Shown: positions 1-8,503 of the stretch, one piece after another | How the letters are laid out: the number at the start of each line of letters is the position of its first letter | Numbering within the stretch: position 1 is the first letter of the stretch | DNA from: Bacteroidota bacterium | Lineage (GTDB): Bacteria > Bacteroidota > Bacteroidia > Chitinophagales > UBA8649 | Assembly (NCBI GenBank): GCA_002862745.1 | Contig: PKDX01000017.1 | Coordinates: 1-64,000, forward strand | Reading direction: 5' to 3' | DNA: 64,000 nucleotides | Program-made: the position numbers and the translations under genes | The notes under the pieces: model-generated | The model's input: the letters and a program-made list of their open reading frames with translations, nothing else | Databases searched by the model: none | Told to the model about the DNA's origin: nothing

Positions 1-381
1 GTTATATCGGGGAGTTTAGCGGGTGTAGACCTTGCTTCGGAAAAACTAAAAGAATTGGGTGCTAAACGAGTCGTGCCACTCCCGGTGAGTGGGGCTTTTC
101 ACTCACCTTTCATGGAGCCTGCTCGTGCAGCGCTTGCTGATAAGATTGAAGCCACCAAGTTTTATAGACCCACTTGTCCCATTTATCAGAATGTTACCGC
201 AAAACCTACTCAGGATCCTGAGTTGATTCAAAAGCAATTGATCGCCCAATTAACTTCTCCTGTATTATGGACTCAGTCGGTACAACAAATGCTTGCAGAT
301 GGTGCGTCTGATTTTCTTGAAATTGGACCAGGTAAAGTCTTGACAGGGCTTATTCGCAAAGTACAGCGCTCCACAACGTAA
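1..381 (+). CDS. fabD: Malonyl-CoA:ACP transacylase, C-terminal part
   Basis: The gene is cut by the left edge; the open frame runs from base 1 in phase. FabD transfers malonyl from CoA to acyl carrier protein, starting fatty-acid elongation in the cytoplasm. The visible part begins with VISG, the family's segment after the small ferredoxin-like subdomain, then VPLPVSGAFHSPFM, which contains the catalytic His of the GAFHS motif, and ends with FLEIGPGKVLTGL, the usual C-terminal signature. An internal TTG at 55 is not a start because coding continues upstream. lgt follows after 8 bases, so both are probably cotranscribed. Confidence 0.95.
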   Translation, partial: VISGSLAGVDLASEKLKELGAKRVVPLPVSGAFHSPFMEPARAALADKIEATKFYRPTCPIYQNVTAKPTQDPELIQKQLIAQLTSPVLWTQSVQQMLADGASDFLEIGPGKVLTGLIRKVQRSTT

Positions 382-389
382 GTATTTTT

Positions 390-1184
390 ATGGGCTATCT
401 TGCTGCCATCACGTGGAATCCTGACCCTGTCGCTTTTGAATTGTTTGGGCCGTTGGCCTTTACATGGTATGGCTTGACTTGGTCACTATCAATGCTTGTC
501 GGTTACTACCTTGCCACGTGGATGTTTACGCGGGAAAAGATAGATGCTGTGGATCCTTCCAATGTGGTGACAACCATCTTTTTGAGTTGTCTTGTAGGGG
601 CGAGATTAGGTCAGGTAATCTTCTATGACTTGGATTATTTTGTAGAGTACCCTTCAGAAATTTTTAAAGTATGGAATGGGGGGCTCGCAAGCCATGGAGC
701 GGTCATTGCCGCTATACTATCCGTGTATTATCTCTCGAAGAAGTATGCAAAAATCAACTTCTTATGGCTGGTTGATCGGATGGCGATTATCGTACTTGCT
801 GCAGGAAGTTTTATTCGATTTGGGAACTTTATGAATTCAGAATTATACGGTACGCCAACCGGTAGTGATTATGGTGTGATATTCACGATGCACGATAGCA
901 TCCCAAGGCATCCAGTCCAGCTCTACGAGTCCGTGTGGTTGATGGTGTGTTTTTTGTCCTTTATGGTGCTCTACACGAGGCTCAAGGCTTGGAAAGATGG
1001 CTTTTTTGCCTGCTTATTTCTATCTGTTGTATTTACAGGCCGACTCCTTCTTGAGTTTATGAAGGAAAGTCCTGATCTAGCCCTCGGATTGAGCCGTACG
1101 CAATGGCTCAGTGTACCGATGATATTGATCGGCTTAGGTGGTTTGATTTACCTGAATCGTAAAGAGATACATGCTCAAGATTAA
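390..1184 (+). CDS. lgt: Prolipoprotein diacylglyceryl transferase
   Basis: Lgt moves diacylglyceryl from phosphatidylglycerol to the lipobox cysteine of prelipoproteins, in the inner membrane. The 264-residue length is normal. Visible are about seven hydrophobic segments, an HGAVIAA segment around residue 105, the signature RFGNFMNSELYG (family GRxxNFxNxExxG) around residue 147, and HPVQLYES around 175. It starts 8 bases after fabD. At least one lipoprotein substrate, the fasciclin-domain protein at 42992-44035, is encoded in this window. Confidence 0.97.
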   Translation: MGYLAAITWNPDPVAFELFGPLAFTWYGLTWSLSMLVGYYLATWMFTREKIDAVDPSNVVTTIFLSCLVGARLGQVIFYDLDYFVEYPSEIFKVWNGGLASHGAVIAAILSVYYLSKKYAKINFLWLVDRMAIIVLAAGSFIRFGNFMNSELYGTPTGSDYGVIFTMHDSIPRHPVQLYESVWLMVCFLSFMVLYTRLKAWKDGFFACLFLSVVFTGRLLLEFMKESPDLALGLSRTQWLSVPMILIGLGGLIYLNRKEIHAQD

Positions 1185-1220
1185 ACTATCTCAACTATCT
1201 AATCCGACCGTTTATACCAA

Positions 1221-2798
1221 TTAGTGGTCGTGACCATCGCCTTCAAAATGCCCTTCATCTTCTCCTGCTTCGCGCTGACGACGTAACTCTTCGATAAGAT
1301 CTTTGAGTGGTCCAAAATCATTTTCCGCGCGTTCAAACCGCGCACGGTCATTAGTCGACCAATAACTTCGAATAAATTGTTCGATTTGCTCGACGCCAAG
1401 GCGTTTACCTATGATTTGTTTGTTTACATCGAGCACGAAGACTACAGGTGTGGCGGATAAATCATAGTTGTCGCGCATGCCACGGTTGTTGAATAGGTCA
1501 GCGACGTTGTAAAACTTCTCTAGTCCCTTGGATTCGATGAATTCATGCCATTCAGCTACTTGGGCTGAATCATGGACGGTGGTGGATACAGCATATACAC
1601 TAATGTCGTAGTCTATGAATTTTTCATAAAAGTCAACCAGTTTTGGGGTGGCCTTTTTGCAGTGCCCACAATCAGGATCATAAATAAAGAGAATGGTGTA
1701 GTCTGATTCTATATTGTCGAGGCATACTTCATTAAGTCGATTAGCTGGAAAAGTAAAGTTGTGGTCATATAAGCACATCTCTGGAGCAACCTGTCCACAA
1801 ACAATAGGTGCTAAGGCCATACCTCGCTCTACAATCTTTGCATTTTGCGCGCTGTCCGTCCAATACGCTAATCCTGTTTTGTAATAGCGCATGACAAGTT
1901 CCACATAGATTTTATCCATGCAGACAATTTCTGAATTTGCGTATTTATTAAGGACTTGTACCAGAACATATTGAAAAACGTCATCATTAGCTCTAGACAA
2001 TTCCACGAGGTTAACTGCAGCCTTCATCAAGGAATCGGGGACTTGCTCAGTCGCCTTGTCCAAATAATTCATCATTTTGTTGTGAAAGACCGGAGTACGG
2101 ATGATTCCTGGATCTGAAAAGTCAATATAATCTAAGAAGTGGTCATGATAGTATTGGAACTTTATTCGATTATCTGCTTCGCTAAGCCAATCTGGAATTT
2201 CTGTTTCCTGCATTACACCGAGCAGGGTAGCATAAAATAGGGTAGAGTGCTCACGCATAAGCGCTGCACGTGAGGCTTTAATGGTCTGGCTTAGTACTTC
2301 GATTTGATCTCGAAGGACTTTCTTTTGTTCTGCATCGGCTCCTTGGATTTGGGCGTTGAGTGCATTGGCCTGCTTACTAAGCGCAGCCATTTGATCCATG
2401 TCTTGATAGAATACATCATTTTCTGCACTTCCTTGGAAGGCGAGGTTATCGACGACATTGTCTGCCGAAGTCCGAATGTCAAAGGATTCATTACCGGATA
2501 CGATAAACTCAAAATAGATATTGCCTAGTTCTGGGAAGACTGCCAGATAGACTCCCCTTGGAATGTCTTCAATGTGATTCCATACGGCGCGACCTCTGCC
2601 ATCTGTAAACAAACTGTCTTCGATATAGTGTTTGCCCTGTTGATGATAGGCTAATGTGATTTTTTCATTGGGATAACCATCAATTTGAAAGGATATATCA
2701 TGACTCTTCTGACGTTTTTGTGCCTGGCTAAACAGCGGTAGAGTACAGAGTACAACAAGTACAAGTCTTTTAAACAATAGTTTGGAGCGAGGGTGCAT
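1221..2798 (-). CDS. Thioredoxin-fold protein with DUF4369/DUF5106-type N-terminus
   Basis: A 525-residue exported protein: signal peptide of about 26 residues ending in SQA, a beta-rich DUF4369-like domain (about 30-130), a helical DUF5106-like middle (about 130-350), then an AhpC/TSA-type thioredoxin domain with the redox site DPDCGHCKK around residue 376. The family is typical of Bacteroidota and is presumed to act in the periplasm as a thiol:disulfide oxidoreductase; the substrate is unknown. The extreme C-terminus is charged and histidine-rich (ends EGDGHDH), which could bind metal. It is the last gene of a minus-strand run and starts 4 bases after gldC. Confidence 0.85.
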   Translation of the reverse strand: MHPRSKLLFKRLVLVVLCTLPLFSQAQKRQKSHDISFQIDGYPNEKITLAYHQQGKHYIEDSLFTDGRGRAVWNHIEDIPRGVYLAVFPELGNIYFEFIVSGNESFDIRTSADNVVDNLAFQGSAENDVFYQDMDQMAALSKQANALNAQIQGADAEQKKVLRDQIEVLSQTIKASRAALMREHSTLFYATLLGVMQETEIPDWLSEADNRIKFQYYHDHFLDYIDFSDPGIIRTPVFHNKMMNYLDKATEQVPDSLMKAAVNLVELSRANDDVFQYVLVQVLNKYANSEIVCMDKIYVELVMRYYKTGLAYWTDSAQNAKIVERGMALAPIVCGQVAPEMCLYDHNFTFPANRLNEVCLDNIESDYTILFIYDPDCGHCKKATPKLVDFYEKFIDYDISVYAVSTTVHDSAQVAEWHEFIESKGLEKFYNVADLFNNRGMRDNYDLSATPVVFVLDVNKQIIGKRLGVEQIEQFIRSYWSTNDRARFERAENDFGPLKDLIEELRRQREAGEDEGHFEGDGHDH

Positions 2799-2802
2799 AG
2801 GT

Positions 2803-3150
2803 CTACGATTTAAGCTTATTTGTTTCTTCCATTAGATTTTGACAGAAGGTCTTCATCATATTTTGTGCCAAAGGATTTTTTGTGGCATCCACATAGGATT
2901 TTGTGAGGTTTAATAGGTTGCGCACATAATGCATATTCATCTCGTCAACCGTCATTGAATTTGTCCATAGATTAATGCTTAGAGAGTTGTTTTCAACGGG
3001 ATCCCAAATGCCTAAGTTAAAGGCCTTACAGTCTTTGACTCCTTGTGCTGAGTTGGCGCTCGCTGACCATTTTAAATCAACGGGTAAGTTGTCTTCATTG
3101 AGACCAACTTTGATCTTGACTTCTTCCCAATTTTTAACCTCTTTTTTCAT
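2803..3150 (-). CDS. gldC: Gliding motility protein GldC
   Basis: A 115-residue soluble protein without signal peptide. Its pattern matches GldC: a basic start, LNEDNLPVDLKWSAS, then CKAFNLGIWDP, SLSINLWTNSMTVDEMN and a helical tail. GldC is needed for, or improves, gliding and type IX secretion function in flavobacteria, though its molecular role is unclear. It lies between thioredoxin-like genes and belongs to the minus-strand run that also holds RNA-modification genes. It supports a T9SS/gliding lifestyle together with porQ and PorP/SprF further on. Confidence 0.85.
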   Translation of the reverse strand: MKKEVKNWEEVKIKVGLNEDNLPVDLKWSASANSAQGVKDCKAFNLGIWDPVENNSLSINLWTNSMTVDEMNMHYVRNLLNLTKSYVDATKNPLAQNMMKTFCQNLMEETNKLKS

Positions 3151-3216
3151 AAGGGAAAGGTACGCAAGTCGAAGGTAATAGTGTGAAGATTCAAAGCGAA
3201 TCCTAAGAACAATGTA

Positions 3217-3804
3217 TTATTTAATCGATTGGACTCCTTCAATCCAGTCCTTTTGAATCGTTTCTCCTTGATCCCTGAGGTACCATTGAGTTGCCCTTTT
3301 GAGTTTTTCTTCTTTCGTTATCCCTTTGCTAAGCCACTCCTTTACTAGGCTCTGCAGGGTAGATGGCCTTGGCCCCCATGTCCACAAAATACCTTCGGTA
3401 TCATCGGCAATTAGGACTTTGGGGATGGCTCTAGCTTCATGGGTTAAATGGTTATTCATAATTTCTGGGGAAGCATCCCTGTAGATCATTCTCAATTCAA
3501 TAAGACCGGGGTTCACTTCGGCAAAACATTCTAATGCAGGAAGAGTAAAGGCAGCATCTCCACACCAAGGTTCCGTAATACAATAGATTGTGAGGCTTTG
3601 ATCAAGAGCTATAAGTAGATTGTATAGCTTTTTATTGAGACGAAATCGACTGCCAAAGCGCTGCATGCGTTCGTAGTTAGCCCGCGTATAGTCCAACCAA
3701 TAAGGACTGTCGTAGAATGATTTTTCACTCTTGCCTTCTACGATCGATTTAAAATCTTGTAGATAGGCATCATAGCTAATGCTGTGTTTTCGGAGTGTGC
3801 CCAT
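3217..3804 (-). CDS. Thioredoxin family protein (WCGDA type)
   Basis: About 195 residues, cytoplasmic, no signal peptide. It matches the Bacteroidota thioredoxin-like family whose active-site region reads WCGDAA rather than WCGPC; here EPWCGDAAFTLP lies near residue 75, so only one active-site cysteine is present and a normal dithiol cycle is unlikely. A cis-Pro-like segment RAIPKVLIAD follows. The frame is open to an ATG at 3834 that would overlap the upstream rluA-type gene; I prefer the ATG at 3804, which leaves 10 bases and gives the usual family N-terminus. Function unknown. Confidence 0.8.
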   Translation of the reverse strand: MGTLRKHSISYDAYLQDFKSIVEGKSEKSFYDSPYWLDYTRANYERMQRFGSRFRLNKKLYNLLIALDQSLTIYCITEPWCGDAAFTLPALECFAEVNPGLIELRMIYRDASPEIMNNHLTHEARAIPKVLIADDTEGILWTWGPRPSTLQSLVKEWLSKGITKEEKLKRATQWYLRDQGETIQKDWIEGVQSIK

Positions 3805-3814
3805 TGGTATATAT

Positions 3815-4585
3815 TTATATGGTAGCGTAACCATCGATTCCCTCTTCTAGTTCTTGAAAAGGGCTATGGTTTTTAAGCTGTTTATGTAGTGCTCGAAAAT
3901 CCTTGGGCCAAGGAGCAGTAATAGTTATCGAATCTGAGTTCATCGGGTGGGATAGGGTAATGCTGTGGGCATGTAAAGTCAAGCGTTGGATGAACGGCCG
4001 TTCATCGCGCTTTCCCTTGTAATTTGATTTAACACTAGATAGATAAAATGAATCTTTTGGGCCATAGAGCTCATCAACAAGCAGGGGAGTCCCTAGAGCT
4101 TTAGCATGGACACGAATTTGATGACTTCGCCCTGTTTTGGGTTGGAAGGCAATGAGTGTTATCTGTCCGTAGCGTGCCAGGCAATGATAATCGGTATGAG
4201 CTTTCTGGCCATTGGAATCGATCTTGTAGACATTACCCTTTGAGGATCTTTCTGCTATTCGAAAATCGATGTAACCCTTAGCTTGTTTCGGAAAGCCATG
4301 GACAAAGGCATGGTAGGTTTTTCCCACACTACGGTGCTGAAATTGCAGGCTAAGATGACGATGACTTTCGGCGTCTTTGGCGAACACAATGACACCTGAG
4401 GTTCCTCGATCTAGCCTATGTACACTGTAGACGGATTCATATCGCTGGTCAGCCCATGTTTTTACATCCTTAACCACAATTTGGCCTTGAGGGAAACGCC
4501 CGGGTACTGTGAGCCAGGTAGCTGGCTTATTCAAGACAAGAATAGCGTCATCTTCAAAGAGCACAGAAGGAGTGATGGCTTTCAT
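3815..4585 (-). CDS. RluA-family RNA pseudouridine synthase
   Basis: Isomerises uridine to pseudouridine in rRNA or tRNA. The catalytic-aspartate motif HRLDRGTSGVIVFAK is near residue 82, and the RluA-type GRSHQIRVHAKALG motif is near 165. There is no S4 domain at the N-terminus, as in the short RluA/RluD-like forms, so the exact target base cannot be named. The frame extends to an ATG at 4633 that would overlap the upstream gene by 41 bases; the ATG at 4585, 7 bases after that gene, fits better. Confidence 0.88.
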   Translation of the reverse strand: MKAITPSVLFEDDAILVLNKPATWLTVPGRFPQGQIVVKDVKTWADQRYESVYSVHRLDRGTSGVIVFAKDAESHRHLSLQFQHRSVGKTYHAFVHGFPKQAKGYIDFRIAERSSKGNVYKIDSNGQKAHTDYHCLARYGQITLIAFQPKTGRSHQIRVHAKALGTPLLVDELYGPKDSFYLSSVKSNYKGKRDERPFIQRLTLHAHSITLSHPMNSDSITITAPWPKDFRALHKQLKNHSPFQELEEGIDGYATI

Positions 4586-4592
4586 TGTGAGA

Positions 4593-5246
4593 CTATATTT
4601 CGTATTTGCTGAGTTTTTGCAGGAATTCTCCATGGGGCATTTCCATTACGTCTCCAGATTGAAGGCCGTCAATATCGAAAGGCCCAATGCTCCAACGCAC
4701 AAGGCGTAGTGCTGGAAATCCGACGGCAGCACACATTCTTCGTACTTGTCTATTTTTTCCTTCTCGTATAGTTACCTCAATCCACGAGGTAGGGATGTTC
4801 GCTCGAAATCGAACTGGAGGATTCCTTTCCCATAGATTAACGTTGTCAAGACGTTTTACTTGAGCAGGTAGCGTCGTTACGGCTTTTCCTTTGATCGAAA
4901 AGGTAACCCCTAAATTGAAGCTTCGAATCGCATCATCGCTAAACTCTCCCTCAACTTGACACCAATAGGTCTTAGCAATATGATTTCTTGGATGTAAAAT
5001 GCGTTGATTGAGGGAAGGATCATTAGTGAGCAGGAGTAGACCTTCTGAGTCTCTATCGAGCCGCCCAAGGGAATAAACATCTTTTGGTACATAAAGCAAC
5101 TCCTTAAGGCCTGGGTGATTTCCCTCTGAGGTAAACTGACTCAAATAGCCATAGGGCTTATTGAGTAGATAGGTTTTGTAATGCCTTGTGGTGACCCCTT
5201 TGCCGCGGCTTCGGCGATCTCTGTTGTCTCTAAACGGTTTACGCAT
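4593..5246 (-). CDS. rluE: RsuA/RluE-family 23S rRNA pseudouridine synthase
   Basis: A 217-residue enzyme with a basic, arginine-rich N-terminus and no S4 domain, as in RluE. The catalytic region reads YSLGRLDRDSEGLLLLTND near residue 70, and GKNRQVRRMCAAVG near residue 180 is the RsuA-family C-terminal signature. RluE of E. coli modifies U2457 of 23S rRNA; the same target is likely but not shown. It precedes the RluA-type synthase in the same direction, giving a tandem pair of pseudouridine synthases. Confidence 0.8.
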   Translation of the reverse strand: MRKPFRDNRDRRSRGKGVTTRHYKTYLLNKPYGYLSQFTSEGNHPGLKELLYVPKDVYSLGRLDRDSEGLLLLTNDPSLNQRILHPRNHIAKTYWCQVEGEFSDDAIRSFNLGVTFSIKGKAVTTLPAQVKRLDNVNLWERNPPVRFRANIPTSWIEVTIREGKNRQVRRMCAAVGFPALRLVRWSIGPFDIDGLQSGDVMEMPHGEFLQKLSKYEI

Positions 5247-5300
5247 AACACGAAGGTAGGAAGATTCATAAGTCTCTCTAGCATAGTTTGCGTCGAGCGC

Positions 5301-6041
5301 TTATTGTTCCATTAATGCATCATAGGCTTCTTGGATTGCTCGAAACTTTTCTGCATCAGACTTACCGCCATTTCGGTCTGGGTGATATTGCAGGACGAGT
5401 TTTCTGTACGCCTTCCTTATCTGGGTTTTATCAGCATTAGGTGGTATGCCCAAGACGGCGTAATAACGCGCATTATTGGTCTGGTTTTGAACACTCTTTG
5501 TATAGATGAAGGGACGTTGACTTTGCTGAAATCCTCTTTTGGCTTCCTCTGGACTAAGGCCAAGTCCTCTGCCTATTAACAATGTTTTTTGCAGCTCAGT
5601 TTGCGTTAATGTTGGTTGTATTTTTCGAACTCTGCAAAACATCAAGTACACTTGAAGCCTTGAGTTTGGGTTGAGTAGGGAGACCAGTTTTTCTGCTGCA
5701 TGGGCAATGCGCGATGCGGTAGGATTTGTTTGTCGAGAAAGAAGGTATAAAGCATCTCCTTCTTGAATTCCATAGCGTTTGCGAAACTCCTGCCGTATAT
5801 ACCGCCATTGTTGTTGTTGGATTTCCGTGGAGTGTGTGATGGCAGCATGAAGCAACACGGCAATTTCTTGCAGGGCAATGCGGTAGTCCTGACCTTGTTG
5901 GTCATCAGAAGGGTTACCATTGGGTAACCAATGTTTTTCTAGGTAGTGTCCAGCAGCAAAGGACATAAAGGCTAATCCAGGCCCTCCAAACTGCCATCCT
6001 ACAGCAAAACAAAGCCATTTGAGCCAACCACTGCCTACCAT
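5301..6041 (-). CDS. TerB-like/J-domain membrane co-chaperone (DjlA type)
   Basis: A 246-residue protein with one N-terminal hydrophobic segment, a helical TerB-like middle (about 50-150) and a C-terminal J domain of about 65 residues with the HPD motif (LQYHPDRNGG). This architecture is that of DjlA: an inner-membrane-anchored DnaJ-like protein that stimulates DnaK. The start codon overlaps the end of the upstream T9SS cargo gene by 7 bases, suggesting translational coupling. Confidence 0.85.
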   Translation of the reverse strand: MVGSGWLKWLCFAVGWQFGGPGLAFMSFAAGHYLEKHWLPNGNPSDDQQGQDYRIALQEIAVLLHAAITHSTEIQQQQWRYIRQEFRKRYGIQEGDALYLLSRQTNPTASRIAHAAEKLVSLLNPNSRLQVYLMFCRVRKIQPTLTQTELQKTLLIGRGLGLSPEEAKRGFQQSQRPFIYTKSVQNQTNNARYYAVLGIPPNADKTQIRKAYRKLVLQYHPDRNGGKSDAEKFRAIQEAYDALMEQ

Positions 6042-7678
6042 TTAAGCCAGCTTCCTAGGTAGAGATTTTGTCCTTGGCCGATCACGCCAGTAATCGTGTA
6101 ATATCCTTGCGCTAGATTACTTGTGTTCAGGGTATGGTTAAAGGAGACCGTATTGGATACGTCTTTTGTATACACGACCTGTCCTAAATGATCGATAATA
6201 TGGATCGTGGAAAGGGATTTCTTGCTTTGTATAGTAATAACTTCTCGCCCAGGATTCGGATAGATATAGGCCGATGCGCGGTATACATCTTCTACAGAGG
6301 TGCAGGGCACAACATTGACATATACTTCGGCTGTATCGCAGTCTGATGAATCAAGAGGAGAGCACTTGGCATAGGTGAATACTTCTGTTCCAATAAACGT
6401 GGCATTTGAACTAATGGCTATTTTGCCATCCTGGAGTACTTGAGCGACTACATTTACTGGACTGTCAAGGAGTATTGGAATGAGTTCGCAGTTCGAATCA
6501 TTGATACCTACCTCATAAACTTCTACGTCATCGAGGCAAAGATTTACAGATACATCTCCTGCTTGACAAGAGGGAATGGGCGAAACTTGGAGAGCAACCT
6601 CTGCGGTATCGCATTGGTTGGCCATATCACAAACAGCATATTCTAAGAAATCACTTCCTAGATATCCCTGATTGGAGGTGTACACCACTTGACTACCCAA
6701 TATTGAAGCGCTTCCTGATGAAGGAGGTGTTATAATATTAACGGTATAGGCTCCCGATGAACACAGAACATCATTTACTAAGACATTAATAGTGTCTTCT
6801 ATTTCGCTGTAAACGGTTTGCTGATCGTCGTTAGCGATAGGGGGTAGGTCACCTGTATACATGGCAATATCGAGCTGATCGATGATTAAGGTTGACCCAT
6901 TATTTCCCGTGAAATCACTATTTAGCTGAAAATTTCCGCCTTCTAATGTGAGATCGAGGTTTGAAGCGCATATAAAAACGACCATGCTATCTACCGCATC
7001 ACAACTGATATAGGTAAGGTCACCACCAATTTCTCCCCAAAGGTTGGATGGAGTAGATCCAATTTTTTGAAGACTGTAACCAATAATTTGATTATTTCTC
7101 TTAGCTGCAATGGCGACAATGGCCGAATCCCTAGAGACTCCTTGATATTCATAGCGCATAGACCACGACTTAGGGCGGTTATTCACAGGAACTCCTGTAT
7201 TAGGATAGGTAAAGGGATTGAATACATCAAGACTTCCGAGGGCAATGAAGTCCTCAATGAGTCCGAGGTCAATATCAAAAACACCATTGACCATCATCCC
7301 GGGTGCAACATTGGAAATGGTTTGAGGACCAAAGGCCGTTTCCACCGTAATGTCAAGGGCTCGAGAAGAGATACTGACTCCGGTATCACTGAGAAAGCCT
7401 GGTAATTTCGGACGCACTAAGGTGTCATTTCCAAGACTATCTGCTGTGGAAAGTTGATTAATGGTCGACCATCCGGTGGGGTCGGCATATTCAGCCCTTC
7501 CTATTATTGCGTAAGGTACACCAAGTATGGTACCGCTTTGATTGATGACATTAACCCGGTCATCCCATGCTTCAAAATCATAGAATATATTACTCTGGGC
7601 AATGCATGATATACCATGAGCTAAAAGGAATACAACAAGGAGTTGATGTCGAAAAGGGAAAGGCTGAAAACGTATCAT
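6035..7678 (-). CDS. T9SS type A cargo protein with PCMD-like domain
   Basis: A 547-residue secreted protein. A signal peptide ends near residue 27 (CIAQ). Residues about 30-270 resemble the putative carbohydrate metabolism domain (PCMD): a conserved FEAW start, PTGWSTINQL, SRALDI, and an ending near STLIIDQLDIAMY. Two Ig-like/cadherin-like segments follow (VNDVLC... and VGINDSN...), with many cysteines. The last 75 residues are a T9SS type A sorting domain (YIYPNP... YYTITGV). It should be exported by SecYEG and then by T9SS to the surface. Ligand unknown. Confidence 0.8.
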   Translation of the reverse strand: MIRFQPFPFRHQLLVVFLLAHGISCIAQSNIFYDFEAWDDRVNVINQSGTILGVPYAIIGRAEYADPTGWSTINQLSTADSLGNDTLVRPKLPGFLSDTGVSISSRALDITVETAFGPQTISNVAPGMMVNGVFDIDLGLIEDFIALGSLDVFNPFTYPNTGVPVNNRPKSWSMRYEYQGVSRDSAIVAIAAKRNNQIIGYSLQKIGSTPSNLWGEIGGDLTYISCDAVDSMVVFICASNLDLTLEGGNFQLNSDFTGNNGSTLIIDQLDIAMYTGDLPPIANDDQQTVYSEIEDTINVLVNDVLCSSGAYTVNIITPPSSGSASILGSQVVYTSNQGYLGSDFLEYAVCDMANQCDTAEVALQVSPIPSCQAGDVSVNLCLDDVEVYEVGINDSNCELIPILLDSPVNVVAQVLQDGKIAISSNATFIGTEVFTYAKCSPLDSSDCDTAEVYVNVVPCTSVEDVYRASAYIYPNPGREVITIQSKKSLSTIHIIDHLGQVVYTKDVSNTVSFNHTLNTSNLAQGYYTITGVIGQGQNLYLGSWLKW

Positions 7679-7815
7679 AAGCGAAAGATAGAGAATGCAA
7701 GATGATATACTTGTTAACTATGCGATGAGATATGTGGATATAAATTTACCTTCTCTTGACGAACAATACAGCTGCTTGATGCATTATTGCATATAAATTA
7801 ACAAATACACAAATC

Positions 7816-8445
7816 ATGGCAATAGTAGGAAAAAAAGCGCCTCATTTTTCTTGTAAGGCAGTAGCGGATGGAGGAGACTTTATTGAAAATTTTTCTCTTG
7901 AACAGTTTATCGGAAAAAAGAATGTGATATTCTTTTTCTATCCATTGGATTTTACCTTTGTTTGTCCAACAGAAATCCTGGCATTCCAAGAGCGTTTAGC
8001 GGATTTCGAAGCGCGAGAAACAGCTGTAGTTGGATGCTCTGTGGATTCTCATCAAAGTCACTGGGCTTGGTTAAATACTCCTAAAGATCAAGGAGGAATT
8101 CAGGGTGTGACCTATCCGATTGTATCGGATTTATCGAAAACCATCTCTATGAATTACGGTGTACTTGCTGGCGATTATGACATGGATGAAGAGGGGAACT
8201 GGACCTTTGAAGGGGTACCTCAATCGTATCGCGGATTATTTTTAATCGATAAGGAAGGGGTTGTTCGTCATGAATTGGTCAATGATTTTCCTCTTGGCCG
8301 GAGTATCGATGAAGCACTGCGTCTCGTTGATGCTTTGCGTTTTCATGAAGAGCATGGTGAAGTGTGCCCTGCGAACTGGGAAGAAGGAAAGGATACAATG
8401 AAAGAGACCCACGAAAGTGTGGCAGACTATTTAAGCAAGCACTAG
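7816..8445 (+). CDS. Typical 2-Cys peroxiredoxin (AhpC/Prx family)
   Basis: Reduces hydrogen peroxide and organic peroxides in the cytoplasm. The peroxidatic cysteine is C50 in DFTFVCPTE and the resolving cysteine is about C184 in GEVCPANW; length (209) fits Prx1/AhpC-type enzymes. No ahpF lies beside it, so reduction probably comes from thioredoxin. It is monocistronic: 137 bases upstream are non-coding and a strong hairpin terminator follows. The upstream gap holds a small inverted repeat (atgcattattgcat, about 7781-7794) that could be regulatory, though this is weak. Confidence 0.95.
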   Translation: MAIVGKKAPHFSCKAVADGGDFIENFSLEQFIGKKNVIFFFYPLDFTFVCPTEILAFQERLADFEARETAVVGCSVDSHQSHWAWLNTPKDQGGIQGVTYPIVSDLSKTISMNYGVLAGDYDMDEEGNWTFEGVPQSYRGLFLIDKEGVVRHELVNDFPLGRSIDEALRLVDALRFHEEHGEVCPANWEEGKDTMKETHESVADYLSKH

Positions 8446-8469
8446 TATTTTTGCAATTTTAAACAGTAC

Positions 8470-8494
8470 AGCCCAACTTCTGTTGGGCTTTTTT
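8470..8494 (+). terminator. Rho-independent terminator of the peroxiredoxin gene
   Basis: An 8-base perfect stem (agcccaac / gttgggct) with loop ttct is followed by a run of T. It lies 25 bases after the peroxiredoxin stop codon and just before the convergent beta-barrel gene. Confidence 0.9.
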
Positions 8495-8503
8495 ATTGGT
8501 TGA

